A stretch of 64,000 nt of DNA from Pseudomonas putida (lineage in GTDB: Bacteria; Pseudomonadota; Gammaproteobacteria; Pseudomonadales; Pseudomonadaceae), in the NCBI RefSeq assembly GCF_003228315.1, contig NZ_CP029693.1:2108001-2172000 (forward strand), in the 5' to 3' direction. Shown here piece by piece: positions 17,857-26,538 of the stretch. The translations under genes were made by a program, and so were the position numbers. Below the pieces are notes generated by a model. The model saw nothing but the letters and a program-made list of their open reading frames with translations. It searched no databases and was not told where the DNA came from. The stretch's first letter is position 1; each line of letters begins with the position of its first letter.

Positions 17857-18514
17857 TTACACCTTCCAGTGGCGCGCGACCCTGCGCGCCTTGCCGGACA
17901 TGCTCGCCGGCGCCTGGGTCACGTTCGAGACCGCCGCGCTGTCGATGATTTTCGGCGTGCTGATCGCCCTGGCGCTGACGGTCATGCGAGAAACCAAAAA
18001 CCCGCTGTTGCGCGGCATCGGCAACGGCTGGGTGTCGATTGCCCGCAACACGCCGTCGCTGTTCCAGATCTACGTGCTGTATTTCGGCCTGGGCTCGATG
18101 GGCCTGCATGTCAGCTCGTGGTTCGCCCTGCTGGCCGGGATCACCTTCAACAACGCCGGCTACCTGGCGGAAAACTTTCGCGGCGGGCTCAAGGCCGTGC
18201 CCGGCACCCAGGTGCGGGCCGCGCGCTCGCTGGGCATGAGCGCCTTCCAGGCCTACCGGATGATCGTCGTCCCACAGCTGTTGCGGATCGTCTTTTACCC
18301 GTTGAGCAACCAGATGGTCTGGGCGGTACTGATGACCTCGCTGGGGGTGATTGTCGGGCTCAACAACGACCTCACGGGCGTGACCCAGGATTACAACGTC
18401 AAGACCTTCCGCTCCTTCGAATATTTCACCATCGCCGCGGTGCTGTACTACCTGATCGCCAAGGCCATCGTCGCGACGGCCCGGCTGATGGCCTGGCGGC
18501 TGTTCCGTTACTGA
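17849..18514 (+). CDS. Amino acid ABC transporter permease
   Basis: This is a 221-residue inner-membrane permease of the His/Glu/Gln/Arg type with about five membrane segments. The EAA-like cytoplasmic loop is visible as GGLKAVPGTQVRAARSLGMS. The start at 17849 lies inside the end of the aconitase-X gene. It pairs with the next permease to form the heterodimeric channel of the presumed hydroxyproline importer. Confidence 0.87.
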   Translation: MFDYTFQWRATLRALPDMLAGAWVTFETAALSMIFGVLIALALTVMRETKNPLLRGIGNGWVSIARNTPSLFQIYVLYFGLGSMGLHVSSWFALLAGITFNNAGYLAENFRGGLKAVPGTQVRAARSLGMSAFQAYRMIVVPQLLRIVFYPLSNQMVWAVLMTSLGVIVGLNNDLTGVTQDYNVKTFRSFEYFTIAAVLYYLIAKAIVATARLMAWRLFRY

Positions 18515-18525
18515 GGACGTGACCT

Positions 18526-19176
18526 ATGTTTTCCACCAGCTTTTCCTGGAACGATCTGCTGTTCCTGCTCAACGGCGCCTGGGTCACGCTGCAACTGACC
18601 TGCTGGGCGATCCTGCTCGGCACGCTCGTGGGGCTGCTGTTCGGTTTGCTGCGCGCGCTGTTGCCACGACTGACCCTGCCGCTGGCCTGGGTGCTGGACG
18701 TGTTTCGCAGCGTGCCGCTGCTGATCCAGTTCGTGCTGTTCAACTCGCTCAAGAGCATCGTCGGCCTGAACATCAGCGCCTTCAGCGTCGGTTGCATCGT
18801 GCTCGGGGTGTACGCCGCCGCGTACTTCACCGAGATCGTGCGTGGCGGCGTGCTCTCGGTACCGCCCACCCTGCGCCGGGCCAGTCGATCGCTGGGCCTG
18901 AGTTTCTTCCAGGACCTGCGCTGGATCGTCCTGCCGATCGCCACCCGCGTGGCTTTCCCCGGCTGGCTGAACCTGGTCCTGGGTGTGATGAAAGACACTG
19001 CGCTGGTGATGTGGATCGGCATCGTCGAACTGCTGCGCGCCTCGCAAACCATCGTGACCCGCATTCAGGAACCGTTGCTGGTGCTGTGCGTGGCGGGCCT
19101 CATCTACTACGTCATGAGCCTGGTGGTCGCACGCCTCGGCGCTCGTCTGGAAAGAAGGTGGCAAGAAAATGATTGA
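18526..19176 (+). CDS. Amino acid ABC transporter permease, second subunit
   Basis: This is a 216-residue permease of the same family as its upstream neighbour. The N-terminal FLLNGAWVTLQLTCWAILLG segment is a membrane helix, and the EAA loop reads GGVLSVPPTLRRASRSLGLS. Eleven nt separate it from the first permease, and its end overlaps the ATPase gene by 8 nt. Together these genes encode a complete importer with the binding protein at 15252. Confidence 0.87.
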   Translation: MFSTSFSWNDLLFLLNGAWVTLQLTCWAILLGTLVGLLFGLLRALLPRLTLPLAWVLDVFRSVPLLIQFVLFNSLKSIVGLNISAFSVGCIVLGVYAAAYFTEIVRGGVLSVPPTLRRASRSLGLSFFQDLRWIVLPIATRVAFPGWLNLVLGVMKDTALVMWIGIVELLRASQTIVTRIQEPLLVLCVAGLIYYVMSLVVARLGARLERRWQEND

Positions 19177-19891
19177 GATCGAAAACGTACACAAATCCTT
19201 CGGCGACCTGGATGTGGTCAAGGGGGTCAGCCTGACGGTGGACAAGGGCGAAGTGGTCTCCATTATCGGCGGCTCCGGCTCAGGCAAGTCGACTCTGCTG
19301 ATGTGCATCAACGGCCTGGAGCCGATCCAGAAAGGCAACATCCGCGTGGACGGCGTCGAGGTGCACCAGCGCGGCACCGACCTCAATCGCCTGCGGCAAC
19401 GGATCGGCATCGTGTTCCAGCAGTGGAACGCCTTCCCGCACCTGACCGTGCTGGAAAACGTGATGTTGGCGCCGCGCAAGGTGCTGGGCAAGAGCAAGGC
19501 CGAGGCCGAGGAACTGGCGGTGCAACAACTGACCCACGTCGGACTTGGCGACAAGCTCAAGGTGTTCCCCGGCAAACTCTCCGGCGGCCAGCAACAGCGC
19601 ATGGCCATCGCCCGCGCCCTGGCCATGTCACCGGACTACATGCTGTTCGACGAAGCCACCTCGGCCCTCGACCCGCAACTGGTCGGCGAAGTGCTGGACA
19701 CCATGCGCATGCTCGCCGAAGACGGCATGACCATGGTGCTGGTGACCCACGAGATCCGCTTCGCCCGGGACGTGTCCGACCGCGTGGCGTTCTTTCGCAA
19801 TGGCCTGGTGCACGAGATCGGCTCGCCGGATCAGGTGATTGGTAATCCGTTGCAGGCCGAGACGGCGGCGTTTTTGAAGTCGGTGAAATAA
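19169..19891 (+). CDS. Amino acid ABC transporter ATP-binding protein
   Basis: This is a 240-residue ATPase. Walker A is GGSGSGKST, the ABC signature is LSGGQQQRMAIARAL, Walker B is YMLFDEATSALD, and the switch histidine is in LVTHE. It belongs to the GlnQ/HisP-like polar amino acid group. It is the last gene of the transport operon. A REPIN lies just after its stop and before the racemase-like gene, which might separate transcripts or stabilise the upstream mRNA. Confidence 0.9.
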   Translation: MIEIENVHKSFGDLDVVKGVSLTVDKGEVVSIIGGSGSGKSTLLMCINGLEPIQKGNIRVDGVEVHQRGTDLNRLRQRIGIVFQQWNAFPHLTVLENVMLAPRKVLGKSKAEAEELAVQQLTHVGLGDKLKVFPGKLSGGQQQRMAIARALAMSPDYMLFDEATSALDPQLVGEVLDTMRMLAEDGMTMVLVTHEIRFARDVSDRVAFFRNGLVHEIGSPDQVIGNPLQAETAAFLKSVK

Positions 19892-19901
19892 CTGATGGCC
19901 C

Positions 19902-19981
19902 CATCGCGAGCAGGCTCGCTCCTACAGGGGATTTTCCGTGCACCAGAGATCCAGTGTGGGAGCGAGCCTGCTCGCAATGAG
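19902..19981. repeat. REP pair between ATPase and racemase-like genes
   Basis: Two REP cores (GAGCAGGCTCGC and GAGCCTGCTCGC) face each other with ~30 nt between them, in the opposite relative order to the other pairs. They occupy most of the 119-nt gap between the ABC ATPase and the next gene. Confidence 0.8.
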
Positions 19982-20010
19982 GCCCGCACAGACAACACAA
20001 GGAGGGAACA

Positions 20011-21039
20011 ATGCGCTCATCGAAAGTAATCCACGTCGTCAGCTGCCACGCCGAAGGTGAAGTCGGCGATGTCATTGTCGGGGGTGTCGCCCCACCACCC
20101 GGCGCCACCGTGTGGGAACAATCGCGCTGGATCGCGCGGGACGAAACCCTGCGCAACTTCGTGCTCAACGAACCCCGTGGCGGGGTGTTCCGCCACGTCA
20201 ACCTGCTGGTGCCGGCCAAGGACCCGCGGGCACAGATGGCCTGGATCATCATGGAACCGGCGGACACCCCGCCGATGTCCGGCTCCAATTCATTGTGCGT
20301 GGCCACCGTGCTGCTCGACACCGGCATCCTGCCGATGACCGAGCCGCAAACCCGGCTGGTGCTTGAAGCTCCCGGTGGCCTGATCGAGGCCGTGGCCGAT
20401 TGTCGTGACGGCAAGGTCCAGCGGGTGGAAGTGAAGAACGTGCCCTCCTTCGCCGATCGCCTGGACGCGTGGATCGAAGTGGAAGGTCTGGGCTCGCTCA
20501 AGGTCGACACTGCCTATGGCGGCGACAGTTTCGTGATCGCCGACGCCAAGGGCCTGGGCTTTTCCATCCGCCCCGATGAGGCCGCCGATCTGGTGGCGGT
20601 CGGGCTGAAAATCACCCGCGCGGCCAATGAACAGTTGGGCTTCACCCATCCGCTGAACCCCGAGTGGTCGCACATCTCCTTCTGCCAGATTGCGGCGCCC
20701 GTCGAGTATGAAAACGGCATCGCCACCGGCGCCAATGCGGTGGTGATCCAACCGGGCAAGATCGACCGCTCGCCGACCGGCACGGGTTGCTCGGCGCGCA
20801 TGGCGGTATTGCAGGCCAAGGGATTGATGCAGGTGGGTGAACGCTTCATTGGTCGTTCGATCATCGGTTCGGAGTTTCACTGCCGCATTGACTCGCTGAC
20901 CGAAGTGGCCGGCCGCCCCGCCATCTACCCCTGCATTTCCGGCCGGGCCTGGATCACCGGCACTCACCAGTTGCTGCTCGATCCGAGCGATCCATGGCCA
21001 CAAGGTTATCGACTGTCCGACACCTGGCCCGGAGCCTGA
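20011..21039 (+). CDS. Proline racemase-superfamily protein with Ser/Thr in the active site
   Basis: This is a 342-residue member of the proline racemase superfamily. In racemases and epimerases the two acid/base residues are cysteines. Here the equivalent positions are S90 ([10 protein letters not shown]) and T256 ([10 protein letters not shown]). Trans-3-hydroxy-L-proline dehydratases carry Cys and Thr at these places, so this protein is closer to a dehydratase than to an epimerase, but the first Cys is also absent. Candidate roles are dehydration of trans-3-hydroxyproline or action on another imino acid. Position relative to the transporter and the DapA-like gene matches lhpH of P. aeruginosa. 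A strong Shine-Dalgarno (AAGGAGGG) precedes the ATG. Confidence 0.75.
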   Translation: MRSSKVIHVVSCHAEGEVGDVIVGGVAPPPGATVWEQSRWIARDETLRNFVLNEPRGGVFRHVNLLVPAKDPRAQMAWIIMEPADTPPMSGSNSLCVATVLLDTGILPMTEPQTRLVLEAPGGLIEAVADCRDGKVQRVEVKNVPSFADRLDAWIEVEGLGSLKVDTAYGGDSFVIADAKGLGFSIRPDEAADLVAVGLKITRAANEQLGFTHPLNPEWSHISFCQIAAPVEYENGIATGANAVVIQPGKIDRSPTGTGCSARMAVLQAKGLMQVGERFIGRSIIGSEFHCRIDSLTEVAGRPAIYPCISGRAWITGTHQLLLDPSDPWPQGYRLSDTWPGA

Positions 21040-21142
21040 ACACATCCGGTGTGAAGTTACGCTCGCGAACACCCAGACCAACGGCTGATAAAAACCCCGA
21101 AAACCCAAAAAAAGAACTCGCCAATTTTTGTCATTTTAAATA

Positions 21143-21152
21143 TCGTATACGA
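21143..21152. promoter_or_regulatory. Palindromic operator TCGTATACGA before the deaminase gene
   Basis: A perfect copy of the palindrome seen at 15195 lies 29 nt before the ATG of the DapA-like gene, in an AT-rich promoter context (TTTTAAATA upstream). It probably controls the deaminase, MFS and semialdehyde dehydrogenase genes. Confidence 0.5.
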
Positions 21153-21180
21153 AATACAATAAACAACCCCGGAGGCAACA

Positions 21181-22098
21181 ATGAGCAAGCGTATTAACTG
21201 GAGTGGCGTCTTCCCCGCGGTCACCACTCAATTCAACGATGACTTTTCCATCAACCTGGACAAGACCCACCAGGTGATTTCCAACGTCATTCGTGACGGC
21301 GTCTCGGGCCTGGTGGTGTGCGGTTCGGTCGGCGAGAACACCTCGCTGACCGCCGAAGAAAAAATCGCCGTGACCGAAGTCGCGGTCGATGCCTCCCGTG
21401 GCCGGGTGCCGGTAATTTGCGGCGTGGCCGAGTTCACCAGCGTGCAAGCGGCCAAGGTGGCCAACGCCGTGCGCAAGGTCGGGGTTGATGGCGTGATGCT
21501 GATGCCGGCGCTGGTGTACGGCTCCAAGCCGTTTGAAACCGCCGAGCACTACCGCTACGTGGCGAAGAACGCCGACGTGCCGCTGATGGTCTACAACAAC
21601 CCGCCGATCTATAAAAACGACGTCACCCCGGACATCCTGATTTCCCTGGCCGACTGCGACAACGTGGTGTGCTTCAAGGACTCCTCCGGTGACACCCGTC
21701 GCTTCATCGACGTGCGCAATGAAGTGGGTGATCGTTTCGTGCTGTTCGCGGGCCTGGACGACGTGGTGCTCGAAAGCATCGCCGTGGGCGCCGAAGGCTG
21801 GGTGTCGGGCATGTCCAACGTGTTCCCCAAGGAAGGCGAAACCATCTTCCGCCTGGCCAAGGCCGGACGCTTTGCCGAAGCCATGCCGATCTACGAATGG
21901 CTGATGCCGATCCTGCACCTCGATGCCCGTGCCGACCTGGTGCAGTGCATCAAGCTGTGCGAAGCCATCGCCGGTCGCGGCAGCGCGCTGACCCGCCCAC
22001 CACGCCTGGCCCTGCCGGAAGCCGATCGGGTGTTCGTCGAGCAGATCATGGCCAAGGCCCTGGCCAACCGTCCGCAACTGCCGGACGTCGGTCTCTGA
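21181..22098 (+). CDS. 1-Pyrroline-4-hydroxy-2-carboxylate deaminase (DapA family)
   Basis: This is a 305-residue class I aldolase-fold protein of the dihydrodipicolinate synthase family. The family motifs [10 protein letters not shown] (GxxGE) and YNNPP are present, with the Schiff-base lysine in [10 protein letters not shown]. In hydroxyproline clusters this family member deaminates 1-pyrroline-4-hydroxy-2-carboxylate, the product of the dehydrogenase, to 2-oxoglutarate semialdehyde. It is followed by an MFS permease and the semialdehyde dehydrogenase that finishes the route. GGAGG lies 6 nt before the ATG. True lysine biosynthesis is unlikely given the neighbours. Confidence 0.85.
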   Translation: MSKRINWSGVFPAVTTQFNDDFSINLDKTHQVISNVIRDGVSGLVVCGSVGENTSLTAEEKIAVTEVAVDASRGRVPVICGVAEFTSVQAAKVANAVRKVGVDGVMLMPALVYGSKPFETAEHYRYVAKNADVPLMVYNNPPIYKNDVTPDILISLADCDNVVCFKDSSGDTRRFIDVRNEVGDRFVLFAGLDDVVLESIAVGAEGWVSGMSNVFPKEGETIFRLAKAGRFAEAMPIYEWLMPILHLDARADLVQCIKLCEAIAGRGSALTRPPRLALPEADRVFVEQIMAKALANRPQLPDVGL

Positions 22099-22169
22099 GT
22101 GATTGCCGGGCGGGTCTTCGCGGACCCGGCCCGGCTGCCTGTTTTTGCGCCTCTACAGGAAACGTCAGC

Positions 22170-23567
22170 ATGTCCAACACTCAACACCCGCAAAGCGCAA
22201 CCACACCCTCGGGACTCAAGCGTGTCGTGGCCGCCGCCATGGCTGGCACCGTCGCCGAATGGTATGAATTCTTCCTTTATGGCACCGCCTCGGCCCTGGT
22301 CTTCGGCCAGTTGTTCTTCCGCCAGACCGGCAGTGCCATCGACGGCATCATCGCCGCCTTCGCCCTGTATGCCGTGGGCTTTCTCGCCCGTCCTTTGGGT
22401 GGCCTGGTGTTCGGTCACTACGGCGACAAGTTCGGCCGCAAGCGCCTGCTGCAACTGAGCCTGGTGGTGGTCGGCATCACCACGTTCCTGATGGGCTGCC
22501 TGCCCGGCTTCAACCAGATCGGCTACGCCGCGCCGGTGTTGCTGGTGCTGCTGCGACTGATCCAGGGCTTCGCCTTCGGTGGCGAATGGGGCGGTGCGAT
22601 TCTGCTGGTATCCGAGCATTGCCCGGACAACCGTCGCGGCTTCTGGGCCAGTTGGCCACAGGCCGGCGTACCGGCGGGCAATCTGGTGGCGACGGTGGCG
22701 TTGCTGCTGTTGTCGTCGAACCTGTCGGAGGAGCAATTCCTCGCCTGGGGCTGGCGCGTGGCGTTCTGGTTCTCGGCCGTGGTGGTCTTGATCGGCTACT
22801 GGATTCGCACCAGCGTCGATGACGCCCCCATCTTCAAACAGGCCCAGGCCCGTCAATCACAGGTGCGCGAGCAACAACTGGGGGTGGTCGAAGTGCTGCG
22901 CCATCACTGGCGCTCGGTGCTGGTGGGGATCGGCGCGCGGTTTGCAGAGAACATCCTCTACTACACCGTCGTCACCTTCTCGATCACCTACCTCAAGCTG
23001 GTGGTGAACAAGGACACCTCGGAAATCCTGCTGCTGATGTTCGGCGCCCACCTGCTGCACTTCTTCATGATTCCGCTGATGGGGTATCTGTCGGATCTGG
23101 TCGGGCGCAAGCCGGTGTATCTGGTCGGCGCGGTGCTCACGGCGTTCTGGGGCTTCGTCGGCTTTCCCATGATGGACACCGGCAACGCCTGGCTGATCAT
23201 GGCCGCCATCACCCTGGGCCTGGCCATCGAGTCCATGACCTATGCGCCCTACTCGGCGCTGATGGCCGAAATGTTCCCGACCCATGTGCGCTACACCGCG
23301 TTATCACTGTGCTACCAGGTGGCGCCGATTTTCGCCGGCTCACTCGCGCCGCTGATTGCGATCACCCTGCTCAACAAGTACCACAGCTCGACACCGATCG
23401 CGCTCTACCTGGTCGGCGCTTCGCTGATCTCCATCGTCGCCGTCGGCCTGACCCGGGAAACCCGTGGCAAGTCGCTGCATCAGGTCGACAGCGAAGCCGC
23501 CGCCCGCGTCGCCGCGCAAACCGGTGCCGAGCCGATTGCCGCGCGCCGTGGCGATTCGCTGGCCTGA
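22170..23567 (+). CDS. MFS permease, MHS (ProP/ShiA-like) family
   Basis: This is a 465-residue proton symporter with 12 predicted membrane segments. The MHS-family signatures are [20 protein letters not shown] at the start, [16 protein letters not shown] after helix 2 and [14 protein letters not shown] in helix 4. Its place between the deaminase and the semialdehyde dehydrogenase suggests a second uptake system for hydroxyproline or its betaine, beside the ABC importer. The ATG at 22170 follows ACAGGAAA. Confidence 0.85.
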   Translation: MSNTQHPQSATTPSGLKRVVAAAMAGTVAEWYEFFLYGTASALVFGQLFFRQTGSAIDGIIAAFALYAVGFLARPLGGLVFGHYGDKFGRKRLLQLSLVVVGITTFLMGCLPGFNQIGYAAPVLLVLLRLIQGFAFGGEWGGAILLVSEHCPDNRRGFWASWPQAGVPAGNLVATVALLLLSSNLSEEQFLAWGWRVAFWFSAVVVLIGYWIRTSVDDAPIFKQAQARQSQVREQQLGVVEVLRHHWRSVLVGIGARFAENILYYTVVTFSITYLKLVVNKDTSEILLLMFGAHLLHFFMIPLMGYLSDLVGRKPVYLVGAVLTAFWGFVGFPMMDTGNAWLIMAAITLGLAIESMTYAPYSALMAEMFPTHVRYTALSLCYQVAPIFAGSLAPLIAITLLNKYHSSTPIALYLVGASLISIVAVGLTRETRGKSLHQVDSEAAARVAAQTGAEPIAARRGDSLA

Positions 23568-23642
23568 CCTGCGTCCCTGCAGACACCGACATGTCGGCGC
23601 CTGCAGGCCTCCCGCCTCTTCATATTCCGTCAGGAGTTTTTC

Positions 23643-25223
23643 ATGCCCGAGATCATCGGACACAACTACATTGGCGGCGCGCGCAGCGCTGCTGGCACGG
23701 TCGCCCTTCGTAGCTTTGATGCCGTCAGCGGTGAAGCGCTGCCCTGGTCGTTCACGCAGGCAACGATGGGAGAAGTCGACGCTGCGGCCCTCGCCGCCGC
23801 AGACGCCTATCCGATATTCCGCGCCCTTGCGGCCAGTCGCCGTGCCGAGTTTCTCGAGGCCATCGCCACGCAACTGGAGGCGCTGGACGACGGCTTCGTG
23901 ACTCTTGTGACCCGCGAGACCGCACTGCCCAACACGCGCATCCAGGGTGAACGCGCACGCACCGCCAACCAGATGCGCCTGTTTGCCCAGGTGCTGCGTC
24001 GCGGTGATTTTTATGGCGCGCGCATCGACCGCGCCCTGCCCGAGCGCCAGCCGCTGCCACGGGTGGATCTGCGTCAATACCGGATTGGCGTCGGGCCGGT
24101 GGCGGTGTTCGGTGCGAGCAACTTTCCGCTGGCTTTCTCCACCGCCGGTGGCGATACCGCCGCCGCGCTGGCCGCTAGTTGCCCGGTGGTGTTCAAGGCG
24201 CACAGCGGGCACATGGCGACTGCCGAGCAGGTGGCCGATGCGATCATCCGCGCCGCCGAGCAAACCGGCATGCCCAAGGGCGTGTTCAACATGATCTACG
24301 GTGCGGGCGTTGGCGAAGCCTTGGTCAAGCATCCGGCGATTCAGGCCGTGGGTTTTACCGGTTCGCTCAAGGGTGGTCGCGCGTTGTGCGACATGGCCGC
24401 CGCGAGGCCGCAGCCGATCCCGGTGTTTGCGGAGATGAGCAGCATCAATCCGGTGGTGGTGTTGCCCGAAGCGTTGCAGCTGCGTGGCGAGAAAATTGCC
24501 GGCGAACTCACCGCCTCCGTGGTGCTCGGCTGTGGCCAGTTCTGTACCAATCCGGGCCTGGTGATTGGCATTCGCTCGCCCGCCTTCAATGCGTTTACTG
24601 AATCGCTGAGCGCACTGATGGCCGACCAACCGGCACAGACCATGCTCAATCGCGGCACGCTCGCCAGCTATGCCAAGGGCGTGCAGGCCTTGCGCGCGCA
24701 ACCGGGCGTCGAGCATCTGGCCGGACGCGAGCAACAAGGCACGCAGGCGCAACCGCAACTGTTCAAGGCCGACGTCAGCCTGCTGTTTGAGGGCAATCCG
24801 CTGTTGCAGGAAGAAGTGTTCGGACCGGCGACGGTGCTGGTGGAGGTCGCCGACGAGGCCGAGCTGTATCGGGCGCTGCACAGCCTGCACGGGCAACTCA
24901 CCGCGACGCTGATCGCCGAGGCCGGGGACCTGCAACAACACGCCGGACTGCTGCCGCTGCTGGAACAGAAAGTCGGCCGGGTGCTGTTCAATGGCTACCC
25001 CACCGGCGTCGAAGTCTGCGATGCCATGGTGCATGGCGGGCCTTATCCGGCGACGTCCGATGCCCGTGGCACGTCGGTCGGCAGCCTGGCCATCGAGCGC
25101 TTCCTGCGCCCGGTGTGTTACCAGAACTGCCCTGATGCGCTGTTGCCCGATCCGTTGAAAAATGCCAATCCGCTGGGCATTTCGCGGTTGGTGGATGGCG
25201 TGAGCCAGCGCGATCCGCTGTAA
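23643..25223 (+). CDS. 2-Oxoglutarate semialdehyde dehydrogenase
   Basis: This is a 526-residue aldehyde dehydrogenase of the KGSADH type. The NAD(P) segment is GASNFPLAFSTAGGD, the general base glutamate is in PVFAEMSSINPV, and the nucleophile is C301 in GCGQFCTNPG. It oxidises 2-oxoglutarate semialdehyde to 2-oxoglutarate, which enters the TCA cycle, so it is the last step of trans-4-hydroxyproline breakdown. The gene starts 75 nt after the MFS gene behind a CAGGAG site. It is convergent with the reductase gene on the other strand, with a shared terminator between them. Confidence 0.88.
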   Translation: MPEIIGHNYIGGARSAAGTVALRSFDAVSGEALPWSFTQATMGEVDAAALAAADAYPIFRALAASRRAEFLEAIATQLEALDDGFVTLVTRETALPNTRIQGERARTANQMRLFAQVLRRGDFYGARIDRALPERQPLPRVDLRQYRIGVGPVAVFGASNFPLAFSTAGGDTAAALAASCPVVFKAHSGHMATAEQVADAIIRAAEQTGMPKGVFNMIYGAGVGEALVKHPAIQAVGFTGSLKGGRALCDMAAARPQPIPVFAEMSSINPVVVLPEALQLRGEKIAGELTASVVLGCGQFCTNPGLVIGIRSPAFNAFTESLSALMADQPAQTMLNRGTLASYAKGVQALRAQPGVEHLAGREQQGTQAQPQLFKADVSLLFEGNPLLQEEVFGPATVLVEVADEAELYRALHSLHGQLTATLIAEAGDLQQHAGLLPLLEQKVGRVLFNGYPTGVEVCDAMVHGGPYPATSDARGTSVGSLAIERFLRPVCYQNCPDALLPDPLKNANPLGISRLVDGVSQRDPL

Positions 25224-25225
25224 TG

Positions 25226-25257
25226 AAAAAGCCACCGATTAGTCGGTGGCTTTTTTT
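25226..25257. terminator. Bidirectional terminator
   Basis: GCCACCGA and TCGGTGGC form an 8-bp stem with loop TTAG, flanked by A5 on the left and T7 on the right. It can end both the semialdehyde dehydrogenase transcript (plus) and the convergent reductase transcript (minus). Confidence 0.9.
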
Positions 25258-25267
25258 GCCGGCAGGC

Positions 25268-26275
25268 TTATCCCAGCAAAGCTTTCAGGTCGTTGTACAA
25301 GGCCTCGGGAATCTGAACCCCCTCCTCCAGACTGCGCACCCGCGCCTCGTAGCGCCGCTGCGATGGCAACCGCGCGCCCTGCCCTTGAATGCTCTCGAAC
25401 AGCACTTCGGCACGGGCCAGGTGGTGCTCGCTGGCATCACCGAGAAAACGCTTGGGATCGAAGGCGATGATCAGCTCGCCATGGTAAGGCGATGACTTGC
25501 TGCCGGCATCGAAGGCCAATGATTCGGCGCTGGTCAGGTCGCCGATCAACGGCCCGGCGATCAGCTCCACCATTGCCGCCAGCGCCGAGCCCTTGTGCCC
25601 GCCGAACGTCAGCATCGCGCCGGCATCGAGCACCACGTTGGCATCGGTGCTTGGCTGCCCCTGCGCGTCCACGCCCCAGCCCTCGGGAATCGCCTTGCCA
25701 GCACGCCGGTGCAGTTCGATATCACCCCGTGCAATCGCGCTGGTGGCGAAGTCGAACACAAACGGGTCCTTGCCCGGACGCGGCCAGCCGAACGCAATGG
25801 GATTGGTGCCGAACACCGGCTTGTGGCCACCGGCGGGCGCGACCCAGGCATGACTGGGATTACACGCCAATGCTACGAGGCCGGCTTCGGTCAGTTGCTC
25901 GATCTCCACCCACAATGCAGAGAAATGCACGCAACGGTTGATCGCCAGCGCGGCGATCCCATTGGTCCGGGTTTTCTGCATCAGCAATGGCAGCCCGGCC
26001 TGGAACGCCAGTTGCGAGAAGCCGCCCTTGGCATCGACACGCACAATCGACGGCGCTTGATCGATCACCAGCGGCTCGGCATCGGCCGACACTTTGCCGG
26101 CCCTGAGCGAGTTCACGCAGCCCAGCACCCGGTACAAGCCGTGGGAGGCGCACCCGTCGCGTTCGCCGGCAATCACCGTGGCGGTGACGACCTGGGCGTG
26201 GGCAAGGTTGAAACCGTTGTGCAGCAGGATCGATTCGGCCAGCTCGCGAGCTTCGGCCAGGGTCAGTCGGATCAT
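25268..26275 (-). CDS. lhpD: 1-Pyrroline-2-carboxylate reductase (Ldh2/malate DH-like family)
   Basis: This 335-residue protein of the malate/L-lactate dehydrogenase (type II) fold starts MIRLTLAEARELAESILLHN. Conserved blocks include DGCASHGLYRVLG, VDAKGGFSQLAF, FGTNPIAFGWPRPGKDPFVF and FGGHKGSALAAMVELIAGPL. Relatives in hydroxyproline clusters reduce 1-pyrroline-2-carboxylate (and 1-piperideine-2-carboxylate) to L-proline with NADPH. Here that completes the route from 3-hydroxyprolines opened by the aconitase X and possibly the Ser/Thr racemase-like protein. The start at 26275 was chosen for its AAGGAG 7 nt upstream; the open frame extends further, but without family similarity. Confidence 0.85.
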   Translation of the reverse strand: MIRLTLAEARELAESILLHNGFNLAHAQVVTATVIAGERDGCASHGLYRVLGCVNSLRAGKVSADAEPLVIDQAPSIVRVDAKGGFSQLAFQAGLPLLMQKTRTNGIAALAINRCVHFSALWVEIEQLTEAGLVALACNPSHAWVAPAGGHKPVFGTNPIAFGWPRPGKDPFVFDFATSAIARGDIELHRRAGKAIPEGWGVDAQGQPSTDANVVLDAGAMLTFGGHKGSALAAMVELIAGPLIGDLTSAESLAFDAGSKSSPYHGELIIAFDPKRFLGDASEHHLARAEVLFESIQGQGARLPSQRRYEARVRSLEEGVQIPEALYNDLKALLG

Positions 26276-26538
26276 ATTCCACTCCTTGAACAGACCCTGC
26301 AGACTGGCGCACGCCACGGGTTTTGGCTTGATCGCTTTAGGCCGGTGCGATGACGAATTCGGCACACCCTCCTTGTTGCGGGCAGACAGTTCTTCGTGCG
26401 ACCCGGCCCCGCGCAAAACGTTAAAAAAAATCAAAAAAATCACGTTTATCTAGCCCCGGGCCGTGGTTTTACCGTAGCCTCGATGCCATTGCGAATGCCG
26501 AATCATGAATCCTGCACAAGGCTGTCGACTGCTTTCCC

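Noticed and set aside
9642..24292. Long reverse-strand frames opposite the hydroxyproline genes
   Set aside because: They are mirror frames of GC-rich genes with third-position bias and lack family motifs. The plus-strand products are clearly the real genes.
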